Part shown: in pieces, positions 8,995 through 15,311 of the stretch
Numbering within the stretch: the first letter of the stretch is position 1
How the letters are laid out: each line of letters begins with the position of its first letter
Source of the DNA: an uncultured Eubacteriales bacterium
GTDB taxonomy: Bacteria; Bacillota; Clostridia; Oscillospirales; Acutalibacteraceae
Assembly (NCBI GenBank): GCA_900316925.1
Contig: ONEU01000127.1
Span: forward strand, 1-15,311
Length of the DNA: 15,311 nucleotides
Reading direction: 5' to 3'
The notes under the pieces: generated by a model
Databases searched by the model: none
What the model saw: the letters and a program-made list of their open reading frames with translations, nothing else
What the model was told of the DNA's origin: nothing
Program-made: the position numbers and the translations under genes

Positions 8995-9855
8995 TTGGTG
9001 ATCAGCACATACGAACACGATTATCCCATAGTGGGAGTAAAACAGACCGGACAGGTCTATGACTGCTACATCTGCAGAAACAGCAGCGGCGGAGGCCTTT
9101 GCAGAATCCTCAGCATAAAGGACAGGAGCCTTTTTGCCGAGCTTGCAGGCTGGCTGACAGACAACATCAACAAGGAGTCCTTCACGGACTATATCGAGCA
9201 TTTTGTGTTTGAAGACAGATTCTGTATCGTGATGAAATACACAGAAGGCATCACCCTGAGCACAAAGCTTGCCACAGAGAGCCTTCCTCTCAAGGAGAGA
9301 CTGGAGCTTGGCCGCAGGCTGCTGGAAAGGATCGTGCTGCAGGATATGCCCGAATACTTCCTGTCAAAGTGCTTCAGCCCGGAGTGTATGGTGATCTCGT
9401 CAGATCTTTCCGTGAGCTTCAACTATCCTATTTTTGATATCACTACCGACAGGTCGGCAAACGGCAGGGTCTGTATCGAGCCTGTATTTAAGCTGCTGTT
9501 TGCAAAGGAGCTTGAAAGAAAGGTGCCTGATCTGATTACGGACTTCTTCACCCGACTGCCGGAGCTCTCTCAGGAACGAATGATCGACCTGTACGGAGAA
9601 TACTATGCCCTGATGCAGAAGCTTGAGGGCTATGATGAAAACTCCGAACAGCCAAAGACCTTCTGGTACAAGCTGTGGGAGAAAATCAAGAAATTAGGTA
9701 AGGTGTTGAAGAAGCTCGTCATTTACGGACTGATTATTGCAGCCCTTGTTTATCTTATTTATACGATTATCAACCCGGAAAAGAATAAAGACAACAAAGG
9801 TCACTTCTCTGCAATCGGAACTGTGACAATAGAGAAAAACATCTCGCAGCCCTGA
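8995..9855 (+). CDS. Membrane-anchored kinase-fold protein, probably a pseudokinase
   Basis: The product has 286 residues. Residues 70-148 resemble the hinge-to-activation region of Hanks-type kinases: RFCIVMKYTEGITLSTKL (hinge and start of the C-lobe), then LPLKERLELGRRLLERIVL (helix E-like), then FLSKCFSPECMVI where HRDLKPENI would be expected, and FNYPIFDIT where DFG would be. So the scaffold is suggested but the catalytic Asp, Asn and DFG Asp are not in place, and a clear glycine loop and VAIK lysine are missing. A hydrophobic segment at about 241-259 (LVIYGLIIAALVYLIYTII), preceded by many Lys, anchors it with the kinase-like part in the cytoplasm; about 27 residues follow. It sits between a baseplate-associated gene and the MORN-repeat membrane protein, suggesting a membrane docking or regulatory role. 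The kinase relationship is an inference from weak motifs. Confidence 0.5.
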   Translation: MVISTYEHDYPIVGVKQTGQVYDCYICRNSSGGGLCRILSIKDRSLFAELAGWLTDNINKESFTDYIEHFVFEDRFCIVMKYTEGITLSTKLATESLPLKERLELGRRLLERIVLQDMPEYFLSKCFSPECMVISSDLSVSFNYPIFDITTDRSANGRVCIEPVFKLLFAKELERKVPDLITDFFTRLPELSQERMIDLYGEYYALMQKLEGYDENSEQPKTFWYKLWEKIKKLGKVLKKLVIYGLIIAALVYLIYTIINPEKNKDNKGHFSAIGTVTIEKNISQP

Positions 9856-9888
9856 AAGAACTGAGAGCGGACCCAAAAGGTGATATAA

Positions 9889-12063
9889 ATGAATTTTGAT
9901 TTGTTTGCGGCGTTCAAGCTGTTTTTTAAAAAGTTTCAAAGAATATTTATTACGCCTGTTTACCTGTTCATAAGGTCGATCCTGCGCAAGCTCAATCCGC
10001 AGAATATTGTCAGCAAGATGGCAGTAGATGTCAAGGACAGCGTAAAGGGCATTGCTTCAAAGCCACACAACATCAAGCAGTATGCCATCATCGGAGACAA
10101 GTTTGTTGCCAAGAAGCTGATCTTGTTTATCTTCCTTCTGCTGATTTTTCTTGTGATACTGATTATTAAATTTCTCTACCCCATGATCGTCAGCTGGTGG
10201 TTCACAAAGGATATGTGGATCAACAGTACCGAGGTGGTGGATTATTCCGGAAAGGTAAGACTTTTTGACAACCAGCAGTTTGAAAAGATGATTTTTGAAG
10301 GCAGGCTTGAAAAGGGAAGGGTAGAAGGCGACGGAACGCTCTATAATTACCGGGGCGATCTGGTCTATAAAGGTTCTTTTGCGGCAGACAAGTATTCCGG
10401 TCAGGGCAGATTGTACTATGAATCGGGGATGCTGCATTATGAGGGAAACTTTGCTGCCAATGATTTCGACGGTGTTGGTACCGAATACTACGAAAATGGG
10501 GTAATCAAGTATTCCGGCCAGTTCAGTGCAGGTACCTACAACGGAGAGGGAATGTGCTATAACGAGACGGACAGAAAGCTTGTCTACCAGGGTGCGTTTG
10601 TCAACGGGCTGTATAACGGGAGCGGTATGCTCTATGAAGACGGCCAGCTTAGCTATGAGGGCAATTTCAAAGATGGAAAGCCCAATGGCTCCGGCAAGAA
10701 ATATGTGAATAACACCCTGTTATATGAAGGAAAATTCACAGACGGATTGTATAACGGCGAAGGCAAGCTCTATAAGGATGATACCCTGTATTATCAGGGC
10801 GAATTTGTGATGGGAAAGATCCAGGGCCAGGGCACTCTCTACAATGAGAAGGGAGTGGTCATCGCAGAGGGAACCATCGGTAACGGGACGCTGCTCAACG
10901 GCACCGCAACCGTACTGAATGATGACGGTGTGATTATTTATTCCGGTGAGGTCGAAAAGGATCAATACAACGGAAAGGGTCAGTTATATGACGAAAAGAC
11001 AGGAAAGCTGAAATATGACGGCCAGTTTGAAAACGGAGTCTACAGCGGTGAAGGCAAGCTCTATGAGGACGGCAAGCTCATTTATGACGGCCAGTTTGTA
11101 AACGGTCTGTATGACGGTACCGGCAAGGAGTACGAAAACAGCACCCTGAAATATGACGGTGAATTCTCTAAAGGAAAGTATAACGGTTCGGGCAAGCTCT
11201 ATGAAAACGGTAAGCTGAAATATGACGGCGAGTTCTCAAACGGCAAAATGCAGGGCCAGGGTACACTCTATGATGAGAACGGAAACGTCATCTCCAGCGG
11301 AAATATCGACGAAGAGGGCAATGTTCAGAACGGCTCCACGCAGGTGAAAACCAGCGATGGAAAGCTGCTGTATGACGGCGATATAAAGGACGGCAAGTAT
11401 GACGGCAACGGAACGCTCTATGATCCCGCAACCGGCGACAAGCTGTATGAGGGAGAGTTTACAGAAGGCAGCTACAACGGAACCGGAAAGCTGTATGAAG
11501 ACGGCGTGCTCAGATATGACGGCGGCTTCAAAAACGGCAAGCCGTCCGGCGAAGGAACCTACTATGATGAAAACGGCAATGTTACCGGCACGGGAACACT
11601 TGACGAAAACGGAAACGTCGTTACCGGAACGGTAGTCCTCAAGAACGGTGAGCAGCCCGTATACTCCGGCCAGATCAAGGACGGAAAATATGACGGCACC
11701 GGAACGCTGTATGAAAATGGTGTGATCAAATACAGCGGCGGGTTTACCGAGGGCGTATACAACGGCAGCGGAAAACTCTACAACAGCAGCGGTGTCGTAC
11801 TCTATGACGGCAGCTTTGAAAACGGCGTCTACAGCGGCAGCGGCAAGCTCTATAACAGCAACGGCATTATGATCTATGACGGCGGCTTCTATCTTGGCAA
11901 GTACGACGGTCAGGGACGGGAATTCTATGACAACGGCAATATCAAGTATATCGGCGAGTTCCGTCTTGGCAAAGAGACAGGCAATGGAACTTATTTTGAT
12001 GAAAACGGCAACGAGATACAGACAAGCACTGCCTCACAGGCAGAGCAGCCCTCTGCCGCTTAA
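9889..12063 (+). CDS. Single-pass membrane protein with 24 MORN-like (YwqK-type) repeats
   Basis: This protein has 724 residues. The N-terminal 75 residues are basic and amphipathic, followed by a strong membrane helix at about 77-104 (LILFIFLLLIFLVILIIKFL), then residues 136-710 carry 24 tandem units of about 23-26 residues with the pattern YxGxFxxGxYxGxGxLYxxxGxLx, and a 14-residue Ser/Gln/Ala tail. By the positive-inside rule the repeats should lie outside the membrane, though this is uncertain. MORN repeats make long beta-hairpin rods that can bind lipids, proteins or glycans. RBS AAAAGGTGA precedes ATG 9889. The location between CIS components suggests a scaffold, anchor or cell-envelope ruler, not a typical YwqK toxin-antitoxin protein. 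Function is not known to me. Confidence 0.85.
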   Translation: MNFDLFAAFKLFFKKFQRIFITPVYLFIRSILRKLNPQNIVSKMAVDVKDSVKGIASKPHNIKQYAIIGDKFVAKKLILFIFLLLIFLVILIIKFLYPMIVSWWFTKDMWINSTEVVDYSGKVRLFDNQQFEKMIFEGRLEKGRVEGDGTLYNYRGDLVYKGSFAADKYSGQGRLYYESGMLHYEGNFAANDFDGVGTEYYENGVIKYSGQFSAGTYNGEGMCYNETDRKLVYQGAFVNGLYNGSGMLYEDGQLSYEGNFKDGKPNGSGKKYVNNTLLYEGKFTDGLYNGEGKLYKDDTLYYQGEFVMGKIQGQGTLYNEKGVVIAEGTIGNGTLLNGTATVLNDDGVIIYSGEVEKDQYNGKGQLYDEKTGKLKYDGQFENGVYSGEGKLYEDGKLIYDGQFVNGLYDGTGKEYENSTLKYDGEFSKGKYNGSGKLYENGKLKYDGEFSNGKMQGQGTLYDENGNVISSGNIDEEGNVQNGSTQVKTSDGKLLYDGDIKDGKYDGNGTLYDPATGDKLYEGEFTEGSYNGTGKLYEDGVLRYDGGFKNGKPSGEGTYYDENGNVTGTGTLDENGNVVTGTVVLKNGEQPVYSGQIKDGKYDGTGTLYENGVIKYSGGFTEGVYNGSGKLYNSSGVVLYDGSFENGVYSGSGKLYNSNGIMIYDGGFYLGKYDGQGREFYDNGNIKYIGEFRLGKETGNGTYFDENGNEIQTSTASQAEQPSAA
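10294..12018 (+). repeat. 24 tandem MORN-like coding repeats, about 72 bases each
   Basis: Units follow one another with few insertions. Some DNA words recur exactly: GGCAAGCTCTAT occurs at 10762, 11053, 11191 and 11842. Units 9, 15 and 19 are divergent (they lack the YxG start) and each follows a unit ending in a GQGT or GEGT-YxxxGxV block. Confidence 0.85.
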
Positions 12064-12081
12064 TGGAAAGGATGGGTAAAA

Positions 12082-12663
12082 ATGCCCGGTTACCAGATTA
12101 TTTCGGATGTGGGAGACGCTCTGATCAAGCTGCTCAGAGAGGGAATGGTGCCAGACATCATTCAGAACACGGAGGGCATCGGAATGTGCCACCCATCAGA
12201 CAGGGGCGATGTGAATCTCGGCATCCTGCTGTATGACATCAAGCGCAACCCGGATATCGTGCCTGTGGACAGAACGGCCGTGGGAAATGATAAGCTGAGA
12301 AGTCCGTCCATGTTCCTGGACCTCTACTTCATGCTCACGGCGTACTCTGCCAGCGATATCAAATTCCGGACTCTTGAAGAGGCGAAGATACTCGGCAGAG
12401 TGCTTCAGATCTTCGAGGGGACGTCGATTCTCAGGGGGGAGCTTCTGGGAGCACCCTTCAGCGGACTGCAGTACCCTCCGAAGATCGAACTGCTGGAGCT
12501 GGAACCCGAGGAGAAAACAAGAATATGGGGCGTTAACGATCCGCCGTATAAGCTCTCGCTGTTCTATAAGGTCTATCCGGTGGAGATAGAGTCCGAGAAG
12601 ATCAGGACGATCACAAGAGTGAAGGAAACAGATATTACGATCGGCCAGATACGCAACGGCTGA
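12082..12663 (+). CDS. Pvc16/Afp16-like tail terminator (DUF4255 family)
   Basis: The product has 193 residues. Features match DUF4255/Pvc16 N-terminal proteins: YQIISDVGDALIKLLREGM at the start, VNLGILLYDIKRNPDI near residue 50, then SPSMFLDLYFMLTAYSAS (the conserved LdL-YLlTA block), EEAKILGRVLQIFEG, and KTRIWGVNDPPYKLSLFYKVYPVEI near the C-terminus. In Afp/PVC this protein caps the end of the sheath and tube and fixes particle length. A good RBS (AAAGGA at 12067-12072) lies nine bases before ATG 12082. It is separated from the baseplate genes by the kinase-like and MORN genes. Short length compared with some longer eCIS versions suggests only the core domain is present. Confidence 0.88.
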   Translation: MPGYQIISDVGDALIKLLREGMVPDIIQNTEGIGMCHPSDRGDVNLGILLYDIKRNPDIVPVDRTAVGNDKLRSPSMFLDLYFMLTAYSASDIKFRTLEEAKILGRVLQIFEGTSILRGELLGAPFSGLQYPPKIELLELEPEEKTRIWGVNDPPYKLSLFYKVYPVEIESEKIRTITRVKETDITIGQIRNG

Positions 12664-12693
12664 CAGCACATCAATGGCAAGGGGGGAACCTGA

Positions 12694-13476
12694 ATGGACG
12701 AATACTTTCCCATAGGGCACAGGGCTGTGAGCAGGGTATCGCTTGCGGTGCTGCTGCTTGACGACCTTACAGGCAGACAGATCACAGGCAGTAATGCAAG
12801 GGCATGGATCGAAAAAGAAAAGCCCCCGATACAAAAGAATGACGGTTGGTTCGTGTTTACGGACCTGAGGCCCGGCAGCTATACCGTCAATGTGGAGGGC
12901 GGACGATTCCTGATGTCTGCCACGCAGGTAACCGTGACAGGAGAGGAAATGAAAATGATGACGGTAAGGCTCAGACCGGGACGGGTCTATCCTGTTCCGG
13001 CGGGGTGCCTGCGCGTTGAGGGCAGAGCAGAGCCGGGCGCTCTGGTGACGATCGTCAACTGTCACAGATCAGCGGCCTATAAGCTGCTCACGGACTGCCG
13101 GGAGGGAGACCGCTTCCTTTCCGTTTTCCATCCGGAAGGTGTGCGTCTTGACGGCAGGGGCTTCCGGCTCACCGGCGGCGACGGCGGCAGCGAAGATGTA
13201 TTTCTCAGCACCGCAGCAGACCCGGACTGCAGAAACGGCTGCTATCAGCTTTCAGAGCCTGTCAGATACAGCCACTCCCGCATAGGCTCCCTGCTCATGC
13301 CTGCGTATACCGCACAAACGGATGAAAGCGGCAGGTTCTTTATGATACTCGGAGCAGGGGCAGCGTCTTCAAAGCTGATTTGCGAGGCAGTCGGCAGTTC
13401 GTCGGTTACCAGGGAATATGAAAAAATCGACCCGGAATGCTTCCGTCCGGATCTGACGGAACCGGATCAGTCATAA
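12694..13476 (+). CDS. CIS-associated protein with a carboxypeptidase-regulatory-like beta domain
   Basis: The product has 260 residues. The N-terminal 100 residues form a transthyretin-like/carboxypeptidase regulatory domain pattern: VSLAVLLLDDLTGRQITGS, then GWFVFTDLRPGSYTVNVEGG and VTVTGEEMKMMTVRLRPGRVYPVP. The next 160 residues, with several Cys (e.g. TDCREGD, DPDCRNGCY, LICEAVG, PECFRPD), have a likely second beta domain that ends with DESGRFFMILGAGA. No signal peptide is seen. It follows the terminator by 30 bases (RBS AAGGGGGG) and precedes the PAAR-like gene, so a structural role at the tail end or in a fibre is plausible. I cannot give a tested function for it. Confidence 0.5.
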   Translation: MDEYFPIGHRAVSRVSLAVLLLDDLTGRQITGSNARAWIEKEKPPIQKNDGWFVFTDLRPGSYTVNVEGGRFLMSATQVTVTGEEMKMMTVRLRPGRVYPVPAGCLRVEGRAEPGALVTIVNCHRSAAYKLLTDCREGDRFLSVFHPEGVRLDGRGFRLTGGDGGSEDVFLSTAADPDCRNGCYQLSEPVRYSHSRIGSLLMPAYTAQTDESGRFFMILGAGAASSKLICEAVGSSSVTREYEKIDPECFRPDLTEPDQS

Positions 13477-13481
13477 AAAGC

Positions 13482-13486
13482 GAGGT
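13482..13486 (+). promoter_or_regulatory. Ribosome binding site fixing the PAAR-like start at 13494
   Basis: GAGGT seven bases before ATG 13494. An in-frame ATG at 13437 overlaps the previous gene and would add 19 residues out of character with the family. Confidence 0.7.
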
Positions 13487-13493
13487 AAATGAA

Positions 13494-13880
13494 ATGGGAT
13501 TTGCAGTATGCGGAGGCGCACAGATCATGTGCTCCTTCGGGATGGCACCTTCCGCACTGAATGTGCTTCCGTTGAATAAAACAATGTCCACCACGCCGAT
13601 TGCGAACATCATGGACAACAAGCCTATGGTGAATGTCATGCCGTTTGGTATGTGCACCTGTCTTGCAAACCCGACCGTGGCATCGGCTACGGCCGCCGCC
13701 CTTGGAGTGCTGACTCCGATGCCCTGTATCCCGCTGCTCACAGCGCCATGGGCCCCGGGGAGTCCTACGGTGCTGATCGGCGGTAATCCTGCTCTCAACA
13801 ATACGAGTAAATTGATGTGCGGCTACGGCGGCGTCATCCAGATTCTCAATCCCGCAACCACAAACATACAAGTCCCGTAA
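13494..13880 (+). CDS. PAAR-like spike-tip protein (DUF4280 family)
   Basis: With the start at ATG 13494 the product has 128 residues. It begins MGFAVCGGAQIMCSFGMAPS and continues with the DUF4280 pattern NVLPLNKTM, IMDNKPMVNVMPFGMCTCLANP, TPMPCIPLLTAPWAPGSPTV and NPALNNTSKLMCGYGG. This family is described as PAAR-like: it should sharpen the tip of the VgrG/gp5 spike. Six Cys (about residues 6, 13, 54, 56, 78, 109) may bind a metal or form a compact fold. Unlike many eCIS, where PAAR (Afp10) lies between gp25 and baseplate J, here it is about 12 kb downstream of the spike gene and adjacent to the terminator. No toxin extension is present; it is a bare tip domain. Confidence 0.85.
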   Translation: MGFAVCGGAQIMCSFGMAPSALNVLPLNKTMSTTPIANIMDNKPMVNVMPFGMCTCLANPTVASATAAALGVLTPMPCIPLLTAPWAPGSPTVLIGGNPALNNTSKLMCGYGGVIQILNPATTNIQVP

Positions 13881-13881
13881 G

Positions 13882-13887
13882 AAGAGG
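13882..13887 (+). promoter_or_regulatory. Ribosome binding site for the cyclase-like gene
   Basis: AAGAGG lies eight bases before ATG 13896. GTG 13887 and ATG 13890 are too close to it to be good starts. Confidence 0.65.
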
Positions 13888-13895
13888 TGATGAGC

Positions 13896-14699
13896 ATGAG
13901 CAATCCTGAAAAAGCTTCGTCCTTCCATATCGGACGGACAGAGGACAGCAATACTGCCGTAATGAACATATTCATATTCTTTGACGATCTTTCCAAAAGC
14001 CGGAACGGAAAACAGCTGATGAAGGCGCTCACCAGCACCCTCAAAGTCGTTGTGCCGCTGATCGAGGAAAATGCCGGAAGAGTCATCAAGGTTTCCGGGA
14101 GCGGTATATCCGCCGTTTTTGAAAGGAGCGCCGAGGATGCCCTTGTATGCGGCATCAGCATCTGCCAGCGGGTCGATGCCGGAATGAACGGTTCGGACGA
14201 GATAAGAGTCTCGGTGGGGATCACCTACGGCAGAATTTCCATCTGCGATGTTGTATGCGGAAGCTTCAGCACCATCGTGGCGGTATCAGAGGCAATGGAA
14301 CTCACCGTTCTGCTGAGTGTTGCCTGCAAAAAAGCGGACGCCTCCATGCTTGTGACGGAGAGCCTGGCAAATCATGTCAGCGGCTTTCAGAACCGCTTTG
14401 CCAGCAGAAAGATCGGTCTGATTTATTACAAGGCAGAAAAGAAGCCCTACACGCTGTATGACGTGTTTGACAGCGACACTGCCGAGAAAAAATACAGCAA
14501 GCGCAGGAGCAGGCTGCTTTTTGAAAAGGGCGTGGAGCATTTCCTGGAAGGCAGGGCCATGCAGGCGCGTTCCTGCTTTATCGAGCTGCTGAAATATGAC
14601 CGCAGCGACGTGGTTGCCAAAAAATATATCCTGATGTGCGACAAGGTACTCTCCGGCGAAGGGGAGGATCCGGAAGATAAATATCTCAGTTTGATCTGA
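13896..14699 (+). CDS. Class III adenylate/guanylate cyclase-like protein, probably inactive, with C-terminal TPR-like region
   Basis: The product has 267 residues from ATG 13896. The class III cyclase pattern is recognisable: NIFIFFDDLSKS (near residue 24; one of D30/D31 could be the first metal Asp), ENAGRVIKVSGSGISAVFE (near 58-76), AEDALVCGISICQRV, EIRVSVGITYGRIS, and TIVAVSEAMELTVLLSV. Active enzymes have K--GDG at the second metal site; here it is KVSGSG, with Ser 69 in place of Asp, so catalysis is doubtful. The last 55 residues (LLFEKGVEHFLEGRAMQARS, FIELLKYD) resemble the TPR-type tail that follows many bacterial cyclase domains. It follows the PAAR gene by 15 bases. Possible role: nucleotide sensing or a scaffold; this is an inference. 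Confidence 0.55.
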   Translation: MSNPEKASSFHIGRTEDSNTAVMNIFIFFDDLSKSRNGKQLMKALTSTLKVVVPLIEENAGRVIKVSGSGISAVFERSAEDALVCGISICQRVDAGMNGSDEIRVSVGITYGRISICDVVCGSFSTIVAVSEAMELTVLLSVACKKADASMLVTESLANHVSGFQNRFASRKIGLIYYKAEKKPYTLYDVFDSDTAEKKYSKRRSRLLFEKGVEHFLEGRAMQARSCFIELLKYDRSDVVAKKYILMCDKVLSGEGEDPEDKYLSLI

Positions 14700-14794
14700 C
14701 CGGGAAACCCAAGTCAAAAAACACTCCGGGCTTCCGAGCAGGAAACGCACATACCCGTGCGGGACAATCCCTGAGCAAAGGTGGAATCCGATTT
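14700..14794 (+). other. Largest intergenic gap (95 bases), small hairpins, possible leader
   Basis: It contains CGCAC/GTGCG (14746-14750 with 14757-14761, loop of 6) and GGGA/TCCC (14761-14764 with 14768-14771, loop of 3), which compete for one base. No T-run follows either, so no intrinsic terminator is called, and no convincing -35/-10 pair is seen. Confidence 0.3.
14777..14784 (+). promoter_or_regulatory. Ribosome binding site of the membrane sensor gene
   Basis: AAAGGTGG lies ten bases before ATG 14795. Confidence 0.6.
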
Positions 14795-15311
14795 ATGAAA
14801 AAATATCGAAGCATCAATTTAAGGATCAGTGTGCAGTATCTGGTGCTGCTTGCGATCGTTTCCGTAGTCGTCGGCGGGATCGTTTACAATGTCAGCTACA
14901 ACCGATCGATCAGAGGTGCCAAGAGCCTGATGTCTGTCTGCGGATATTATTCTGCTGATATTATAGATGCCGAAAGGGTAAAGGGATGGCTTGAAAAAGG
15001 TCCTGATGAATACTATAACGTTACTGAAAACGATATGTACAGCATCAAAAGCGAGTTTGGCCTTTCCGATCTCTATGTGTACAAGCCGACGATGGATGAT
15101 GATGGCAATCTGAATGACGAGGCTGTGTTTATTTTTGATATCGTTGAGGACGGCGATAACTCGGTCATAAAAATGCAGCTGGGACAGTCCTATAAAAGGC
15201 TGCATGAATATGAGCTTGCCAAAAAGGCGTATCAGACAAAAGAACCACAGTTCTGTGAGAATTACGCGCCGAATGGCAGAAGTCCCATGCTGCTTGCAGT
15301 CGTGCCGATGA
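14795..15311 (+). CDS. Membrane sensor protein, N-terminal part (3' partial)
   Basis: The reading frame is open to the right edge with 172 complete codons and no stop. It starts MKKYRSINLRISVQYLVLLA, then a transmembrane helix at about residues 13-32 (VQYLVLLAIVSVVVGGIVY). Positive residues precede it, so the following segment, which contains many acidic residues (DYVFD-like stretches, DDDGNLNDE), should be extracytoplasmic. This layout is that of the sensory N-terminus of histidine kinases, SpoIIE-type phosphatases or cyclases, but the catalytic part is outside the window, so the class cannot be told. A 95-base gap from the cyclase-like gene suggests either operon continuation or a new unit; RBS AAAGGTGG is good. 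Its link to the CIS is by position only. Confidence 0.55.
   Translation, partial: MKKYRSINLRISVQYLVLLAIVSVVVGGIVYNVSYNRSIRGAKSLMSVCGYYSADIIDAERVKGWLEKGPDEYYNVTENDMYSIKSEFGLSDLYVYKPTMDDDGNLNDEAVFIFDIVEDGDNSVIKMQLGQSYKRLHEYELAKKAYQTKEPQFCENYAPNGRSPMLLAVVPM

Noticed and set aside
9889..12063. YwqK-family antitoxin of a toxin-antitoxin pair
   Set aside because: Repeat similarity alone gives this label; there is no small toxin gene beside it, and a membrane helix and 24 units are not typical of such an antitoxin.
12196..13065. 289-codon open frame on the minus strand
   Set aside because: It is a shadow of the terminator and beta-domain genes.
13437..13493. Upstream ATG 13437 as the PAAR-like start
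   Set aside because: It overlaps the previous gene and adds 19 residues before the family's usual beginning; GAGGT supports ATG 13494.
14700..14794. c-di-GMP-I-type riboswitch or intrinsic terminator in the gap
   Set aside because: The sequence GCACA and GCAAAG resemble fragments of the motif, but order and spacing do not fit; no stem with a T-run is present.
1..15311. CRISPR array, tRNA, rRNA or insertion sequence
   Set aside because: None was seen. The only repeats are coding MORN units, and no transposase-like frame or terminal inverted repeats were recognised.

Overview
The window looks like the downstream part of a contractile injection system (CIS: extracellular CIS, or phage-tail-like/T6SS-like) locus in a Gram-positive, probably gut Clostridia of the Ruminococcus/Oscillospiraceae kind. 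The taxonomic guess rests on strong AGGAGG-type ribosome binding sites, use of ATG, GTG and TTG starts, moderate GC content and the protein style, so it is only a moderate inference. All thirteen genes are on the + strand. Gaps are mostly 12-48 bases (one 4-base overlap), which suggests a single operon up to about 14.7 kb.

Region 1 (1-7235) is the spike and baseplate block in classic order: the C-terminal beta-helix of a VgrG/gp5-like spike (cut by the left edge), a gp25-like wedge protein, two baseplate-J-like proteins (Afp11/Pvc11- and Afp12/Pvc12-like positions) and a tail-protein-I-like (TIGR02242-type) protein. Region 2 (7232-8950) is a large protein with a conserved N-terminal module seen beside such baseplates and a C-terminal bacterial Ig-like domain, perhaps a fibre or surface component.

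Region 3 (8995-12063) is the unusual part. It holds a membrane-anchored kinase-fold protein without recognisable HRD and DFG catalytic motifs, then a 724-residue single-pass membrane protein carrying 24 MORN-like (YwqK-type) repeats. Region 4 (12082-13880) returns to particle parts: a Pvc16/DUF4255-like tail terminator, a protein with a carboxypeptidase-regulatory-like beta domain, and a PAAR-like (DUF4280) spike tip. Region 5 (13896-15311) is signalling: a class III cyclase-like protein lacking an expected metal-binding Asp, then, after a 95-base gap, the N-terminus of a membrane sensor cut by the right edge.

Sheath, tube, tape-measure and AAA+ ATPase genes are not in the window; the sheath and tube genes would be expected upstream. 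The most interesting idea, an inference, is that the CIS is tied to the membrane and to intracellular signalling through catalytically degenerate signalling folds (pseudokinase, pseudocyclase) and a long MORN-repeat membrane protein. No toxin or effector is recognisable here.
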